A DNA stretch of 64,000 nt from Phycisphaerales bacterium (GTDB lineage Bacteria > Planctomycetota > Phycisphaerae > Phycisphaerales > UBA1924): assembly GCA_020849615.1 (NCBI GenBank), contig JADLFW010000047.1, positions 1-64,000 of the forward strand. Direction: 5' to 3'. A program made the translations under genes and the position numbers. The first letter of the stretch is position 1, and every line of letters begins with the position of its first letter. The notes beneath the pieces are model-generated. The model saw only the letters and a list, made by a program, of their open reading frames with translations, was not told where the DNA came from and made no database searches. Shown one piece after another: positions 60,689-64,000 of this stretch.

Positions 60689-61588
60689 CTAGTCGGCGTG
60701 CCGGCCCGCCCCGCTGTGTTCGTCCTTGCCTTTCGGACGGATGCTCGCGGAGGGCGCCGGCGGCTTCATCTGGTAGCCGGGGCCCCCCACCGCCCGATCG
60801 GCCACTCGCTTGACCCACTGCTCTCCCACCGCCTGGATCTGCGGGCCCAGGGAGGCCATGGGCTCGGCGAATCTCGGCGGAGTATCGGTCATTCCGAAGA
60901 GATCCTGAAGGACCAGCACCTGGCCGTGGCAGGCCGGGCCCGCGCCGATGCCGATGAGCGGCACGGTGGTCGCTTCCAGCACGCGGGCGGTGACTTCGGC
61001 CGGGACGGCCTCGATCAGGAGCATGACGGCACCGGCGCGCTCGAGTTCAACGGCATCACGGACGATTTCGGCGGCCTCGGCGGGGGTGCGGCCCGCGCTG
61101 CCGTAGCCGCCTTCCAGGGCGGCCCGCTGGGGCTTGCTGCCGACGTGGCCGCAGACCGGGACTCCGGCCCGGGCCATTTTGGCGATGAGGGGGGCGAAGG
61201 TGGCATCGGCCTCCACCTTGATGATGTCGGCGAGGCCTTCCGTCAGAAACCGGCCCGCGTTGAGGAGGGCTTGGGCCTCATCGGCCTGATAGCTCATGAA
61301 GGGCATGTCGCCCATGACAACGGTATCCGGGGCGCCGCGCTTGACGCCGGCGGTGAGCGCGAGCAGCACATCCAGGGGCATGTCGATCGTGCGCTTGAAG
61401 CCGAGAATGACCTCGGCCGCGGTGTCGCCGACCAGAAGCACGTGGATGCCGGCGCGCTGGAGCCAGCGGGCTGTCGTCGCGTCGTAGCACGTCAGGCAGG
61501 CGAAGGGCATGCCGCGCTGGGCCATGCGGCGGAGCGTCTTGAGCGTGACGGGGGCGGCGCGGTCCTCGCTTGGGTTTGGGCCTTGCAC
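60689..61588 (-). CDS. panB: 3-methyl-2-oxobutanoate hydroxymethyltransferase
   Basis: 299-aa enzyme making ketopantoate for pantothenate/CoA. Motifs: CLTCYDATTARWLQRAGIHV, LVGDTAAEVILGFKRTIDMP, VMGDMPFMSYQ, KVEADATFAPLI, GHVGSKPQRAALEGGY and GIGAGPACHGQVLVLQDLFGM (with the Glu in LLIEAVPAEVTARV). It has about 30 extra C-terminal residues. GTG start 6 bp downstream of a TATACT -10 box, so the message is probably leaderless. Confidence 0.92.
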   Translation of the reverse strand: MQGPNPSEDRAAPVTLKTLRRMAQRGMPFACLTCYDATTARWLQRAGIHVLLVGDTAAEVILGFKRTIDMPLDVLLALTAGVKRGAPDTVVMGDMPFMSYQADEAQALLNAGRFLTEGLADIIKVEADATFAPLIAKMARAGVPVCGHVGSKPQRAALEGGYGSAGRTPAEAAEIVRDAVELERAGAVMLLIEAVPAEVTARVLEATTVPLIGIGAGPACHGQVLVLQDLFGMTDTPPRFAEPMASLGPQIQAVGEQWVKRVADRAVGGPGYQMKPPAPSASIRPKGKDEHSGAGRHAD

Positions 61589-61594
61589 GGATGA

Positions 61595-61600
61595 AGTATA
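61595..61600 (-). promoter_or_regulatory. TATACT -10 box of panB (leaderless candidate)
   Basis: On the minus strand TATACT ends 6 bases before the GTG, putting the transcription start on or next to the first codon. No good -35 is present. Confidence 0.4.
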
Positions 61601-61642
61601 GTGGAGCCGGGCCTGCGCCACGATTCCTTTCGATCCCTCGTT

Positions 61643-62338
61643 ATGCGGCGGAAACGTACTCCCGAACTCATGGATGACCCCGGCGTCGATCCGGCCCAAC
61701 TGGCCCGGTCGCTGGCGTACATCCGGGCCGTCAACCGCCGGCTGGGGGGCCGCTCCGCGCTGCTGGGCCACCTGGAACGGTGGTCAAAGTCGTGGACGGG
61801 GCCTGTCACGCTGCTGGATGTGGCGACGGGGTCGGCGGACCTGCCGGTGGCGGCGTGCGACTGGGCCCGGCGGGCCGGTCACGAGCTGCGCGTGACCGGA
61901 GTCGATCTGCACGCTGGAACGCGGGCGGAGGCCCGGCGGTGGACGGCCGGCGAGCCCGCGATCACGCTGGTGAGGGGCGATGCGCTGAAGCTGGAGGAGC
62001 AGTTCGGGCCCGGCTCGTTTGATTACGTGCACGCCGGACTGTTCCTGCATCACCTGGATGAGGCGGACATCGAGCGGGTGATGCGGGGGATGTGGCGGGT
62101 GGCCCGGCGGGGGGTGATCTGGAACGACCTGGTGCGGTCGCGGGCCGGGCTGGTGGTGATCCATCTCCTGACGATCGGCCGCCCGCGGATCATCCGGCAC
62201 GATGCGCGGGTGAGCGTGCGGGCGGGTTTCACGAGGGGGGAGGCGATGGAGCTGGTGGAGCGGGCGGGTTGGCCCGGCGCGGAGTACCGGTGGAGCGTTG
62301 TTGCGCACCGGTTCACGGTGACGGCGGAGAAGACGTGA
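61643..62338 (+). CDS. Class I SAM-dependent methyltransferase
   Basis: 231-aa methyltransferase. SAM motif I LLDVATGSADLPVAACDW, acidic motif II VTGVDLHAGTRAEARRW, motif III LVRGDALKLEEQFGPGSFDY and VHAGLFLHHLDEADIERVM. UbiE-like core with a C-terminal alpha/beta extension (RSRAGLVVIHLLTIGRPRII). ATG at 61643 is used; a GTG at 61601 would overlap the panB promoter. Divergent from panB. Substrate unknown. Confidence 0.85.
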   Translation: MRRKRTPELMDDPGVDPAQLARSLAYIRAVNRRLGGRSALLGHLERWSKSWTGPVTLLDVATGSADLPVAACDWARRAGHELRVTGVDLHAGTRAEARRWTAGEPAITLVRGDALKLEEQFGPGSFDYVHAGLFLHHLDEADIERVMRGMWRVARRGVIWNDLVRSRAGLVVIHLLTIGRPRIIRHDARVSVRAGFTRGEAMELVERAGWPGAEYRWSVVAHRFTVTAEKT

Positions 62339-62342
62339 ATGA

Positions 62343-63737
62343 TCACGCCCCGACGAGGGCCATGTTCATGCGCGGATCGGTCTTGCTGATGATCTGGCTG
62401 ACGCCCTGCTGGTTGAAGCCCTTGTAGCCGTTATTGCGCTCGAGGTTCTCGAGGTGCGAGCCGAGGGCGCCGCCGGCGCGGAACTGGGCCGCCTGCATCT
62501 CGTTGATGTGGCCCGCGTGGAGCGCCGCGGCGATGCGGGCCTCGGCGACGGGCCAGCGCTCGCCCTCGGTGAAGGCCTGCCGGAGGAAAGGGAAGGTCGT
62601 GAAGGGGTCCATGGTGCGGATCGAGGCTTCCCTCTCGAGCTGGTCCTTCAGGGCGTGCCAGTCGAACTGGCACTCGAGGTGGTGCATGCCGGCCTGGAGG
62701 AATGCCTCGCCGTGCAGGAAGCACCACATGCCGACGGTGCCGAGGCGGGGCATCTGCTGCGCGAAGCCCTGGTGCGCGAAATCGCCCATCAGCTCCTGCG
62801 GCGTCATGTCCACATCGGCGAAGATGGTGATGCCGGTGACGGGCTGCTCGATGACCTGGGCGCCCCAGTCGGCCTCGTGCCCGGCGTAGAAGCGTTCGCG
62901 GCAGTGGAACCCGAGCTTTTCCATGAAGGCGATGAGCCAGGGGAACGTGTGCCGGCTGCTGCGGTAGGTGTGGTGGTCGTGGTTGGCCCAGCCCAGGCCG
63001 AGGGCATCCTGTCGGGCCTTCTGGACGCGGGCCGCGCGGTTGCGGCGCTGCCAGTAGTCGCGCTCGGCCTGGAAGAAGAGGTCGCAGGCCCAGTCGCGGC
63101 CCAGGTCGTTGATCGCGGCGTCGATGAGGGCGGTTGCGTGCGCGAAACCCTGGCGGTCCGCATCGGGCCCGATGCCGAAATCGCGGCGGCGGCGGCGGAG
63201 GGCCTCGAGGTGCTGCGCGCCGCGCAGAAGCCGGGCCGGGTCGGATGGGTGGATCTCAAAGCCGCGGTAGCCATGTCGCTCGGCGATCCAGAGCTCGGCA
63301 TCGGCGCCCGAGAACGCCCGGGCCCGGCGGTAGTGCGAACCGGGCTCACCCTCGACGGGATGGTCGAGCCGCCAGGCGGCGAGGAAGTCGGCGACGGAGT
63401 CGACCTTGATCGTGATGCGCAGCGGGCCCGGCGCGAGCACGACGGCGGGGAACATCGCGCCCTCGTGGATGTGCGTGTCGGGCCGGCCCGGCTGGGGATG
63501 GGCGGTGAATCCGACTTCCTTCAGCCGGGCCCGGATGGCGTCGGACGCGGGGGTCTCGATGTGGTCTACCCAGTCGGCGAAGCGTGTGCCGGTGTCGGAC
63601 TTCATCCGGGCGGCGAGAGCCTGGGCGTCGGGACAACGGGCCAGAAAATCCGCCATGAGCTCGTTGATGAGCTTCTGGGCCGCGGGCTGCGGCTCCCACT
63701 GGAACTGCTTGAGGGCGGCGGACGCTTCGGAGGCCAT
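62343..63737 (-). CDS. VOC-like fold protein of unknown function
   Basis: 464-aa protein, not firmly recognised. AGGAAG precedes the ATG at 63737. The second half reads like a vicinal-oxygen-chelate unit: NHDHHTYRSSRHTFPWLIAF, GFHCRERFYAGHEADWGAQV with Glu in VIEQP, then FADVDMTPQELMGDFAHQGF. The first half has helical material and RITIKVDSVADFLAAW. Metal-dependent oxygenase or lyase activity is a guess. Convergent with the methyltransferase (stops 4 bp apart). Confidence 0.6.
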   Translation of the reverse strand: MASEASAALKQFQWEPQPAAQKLINELMADFLARCPDAQALAARMKSDTGTRFADWVDHIETPASDAIRARLKEVGFTAHPQPGRPDTHIHEGAMFPAVVLAPGPLRITIKVDSVADFLAAWRLDHPVEGEPGSHYRRARAFSGADAELWIAERHGYRGFEIHPSDPARLLRGAQHLEALRRRRRDFGIGPDADRQGFAHATALIDAAINDLGRDWACDLFFQAERDYWQRRNRAARVQKARQDALGLGWANHDHHTYRSSRHTFPWLIAFMEKLGFHCRERFYAGHEADWGAQVIEQPVTGITIFADVDMTPQELMGDFAHQGFAQQMPRLGTVGMWCFLHGEAFLQAGMHHLECQFDWHALKDQLEREASIRTMDPFTTFPFLRQAFTEGERWPVAEARIAAALHAGHINEMQAAQFRAGGALGSHLENLERNNGYKGFNQQGVSQIISKTDPRMNMALVGA

Positions 63738-63872
63738 ATCTGTCTTCCTCGCCGAGGTGTCGTCGATCAATCGCGGTGCGACGGAGGCGGAGGGTAGCGC
63801 GGCCCGGGGCGCGGGTGCAACCCGGCCCGGTTCAGGGAATCGAACGGTGCGCAGCGCGGGACGGGGTGGCGG

Positions 63873-64000
63873 CTAGGGCTGTGCCTGCCAGCCGTAGGTG
63901 ATGTACTCGGACTCGAACGAGCCGTCATCGTTGAGGTTCATCATGGCGTAGCCGTTGTCGCACTCGCGATGGCGGCCCTTCCACCAGGCCCCGCAGACAG
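63873..64000 (-). CDS. C-terminus of a calcineurin-like phosphoesterase (partial)
   Basis: Only the last 42 codons are in the window, entering from the right edge. VCGAWWKGRHRECDNGYAMM then NLNDDGSFESEYITYGWQAQP resembles the C-terminal domain of metallophosphoesterases (GAWW...NGYxxxxxxDG pattern). Stop TAG at 63873-63875. Confidence 0.6.
   Translation of the reverse strand, partial: VCGAWWKGRHRECDNGYAMMNLNDDGSFESEYITYGWQAQP

Overview
The window looks like chromosomal DNA of a high-GC planctomycete, most likely of the Phycisphaerae/Phycisphaerales lineage. The evidence is the very GC-rich coding sequence, four secreted proteins ending in the DYLEFLNxYDAGC dockerin-like tail (the 'GC-type dockerin' known from Phycisphaerales), two proteins with VPGPG...RRRR C-terminal sorting tails, a DUF1580 protein, and planctomycete-style palindromic and GG-led short tandem repeats. 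No rRNA, tRNA or CRISPR array was seen.

Layout: 1-4 kb holds a repeat cluster and a secretin plus TPR-lipoprotein operon (minus strand). 4.3-9.1 kb holds signal peptidase I, a sorting-tail protein, an MBL-fold hydrolase, a hotdog-like protein, a HAD phosphatase and acylphosphatase. 9.6-13.5 kb is the dnaG-rpoD macromolecular-synthesis pair, ending in a strong terminator. 13.6-20.7 kb holds a hypothetical gene, the PutA-type proline dehydrogenase/P5C dehydrogenase, ribF overlapping a DHH phosphoesterase, and a DNA methylase.

20.73-29.54 kb is an integrated mobile element of about 8.8 kb. A perfect 28-bp direct repeat covers the last codons and stop of the DNA methylase gene and recurs next to a tyrosine-recombinase gene. 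Its cargo is two HAF-repeat GC-type dockerin proteins plus a small exported protein (plus strand). Opposite lies a minus-strand cluster: integrase, HTH-like protein, DUF1580, a RepA-like ATPase with a coupled upstream gene, and three small genes. Just inside the left end, ACTACCG/ACTACTG motifs lie at helical spacing (10, 11, 21, 11 bp).

29.6-33.9 kb carries a tandem pair of host FG-GAP/GC-type dockerin proteins and a further sorting-tail protein. 33.9-40.9 kb is an amino-acid/acyl-CoA catabolism cluster: aminotransferase, HMG-CoA lyase, three crotonase-fold proteins and a large acyl-CoA dehydrogenase, ending in a terminator. 41.2-43.3 kb is a hybrid histidine kinase whose N-terminus matches the plant/cyanobacterial ethylene-binding domain. 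43.5-48.9 kb encodes a pyruvate (or branched-chain) dehydrogenase E1alpha, E1beta and E2, with a small protein between the E1 genes, a GNAT enzyme, and a lipoyl-like domain that has lost its lysine. 49-55 kb holds tyrosine phenol-lyase, a group II (tyrosine-type) decarboxylase, two DinB-like proteins and an MmgE/PrpD protein. 55-64 kb holds a DUF4375 protein, an isocitrate/isopropylmalate dehydrogenase, cysteine synthase, an HtrA-like protease with panB, a methyltransferase, a VOC-like protein, and the C-terminal end of a calcineurin-like phosphoesterase running off the right edge.

Functionally, much of the right half channels amino acids (Tyr, Leu-like, Pro) into pyruvate or acyl-CoA and then acetyl-CoA. 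The middle is a cell-surface/secreted protein zone that a mobile element has entered with surface proteins of the same anchoring type.
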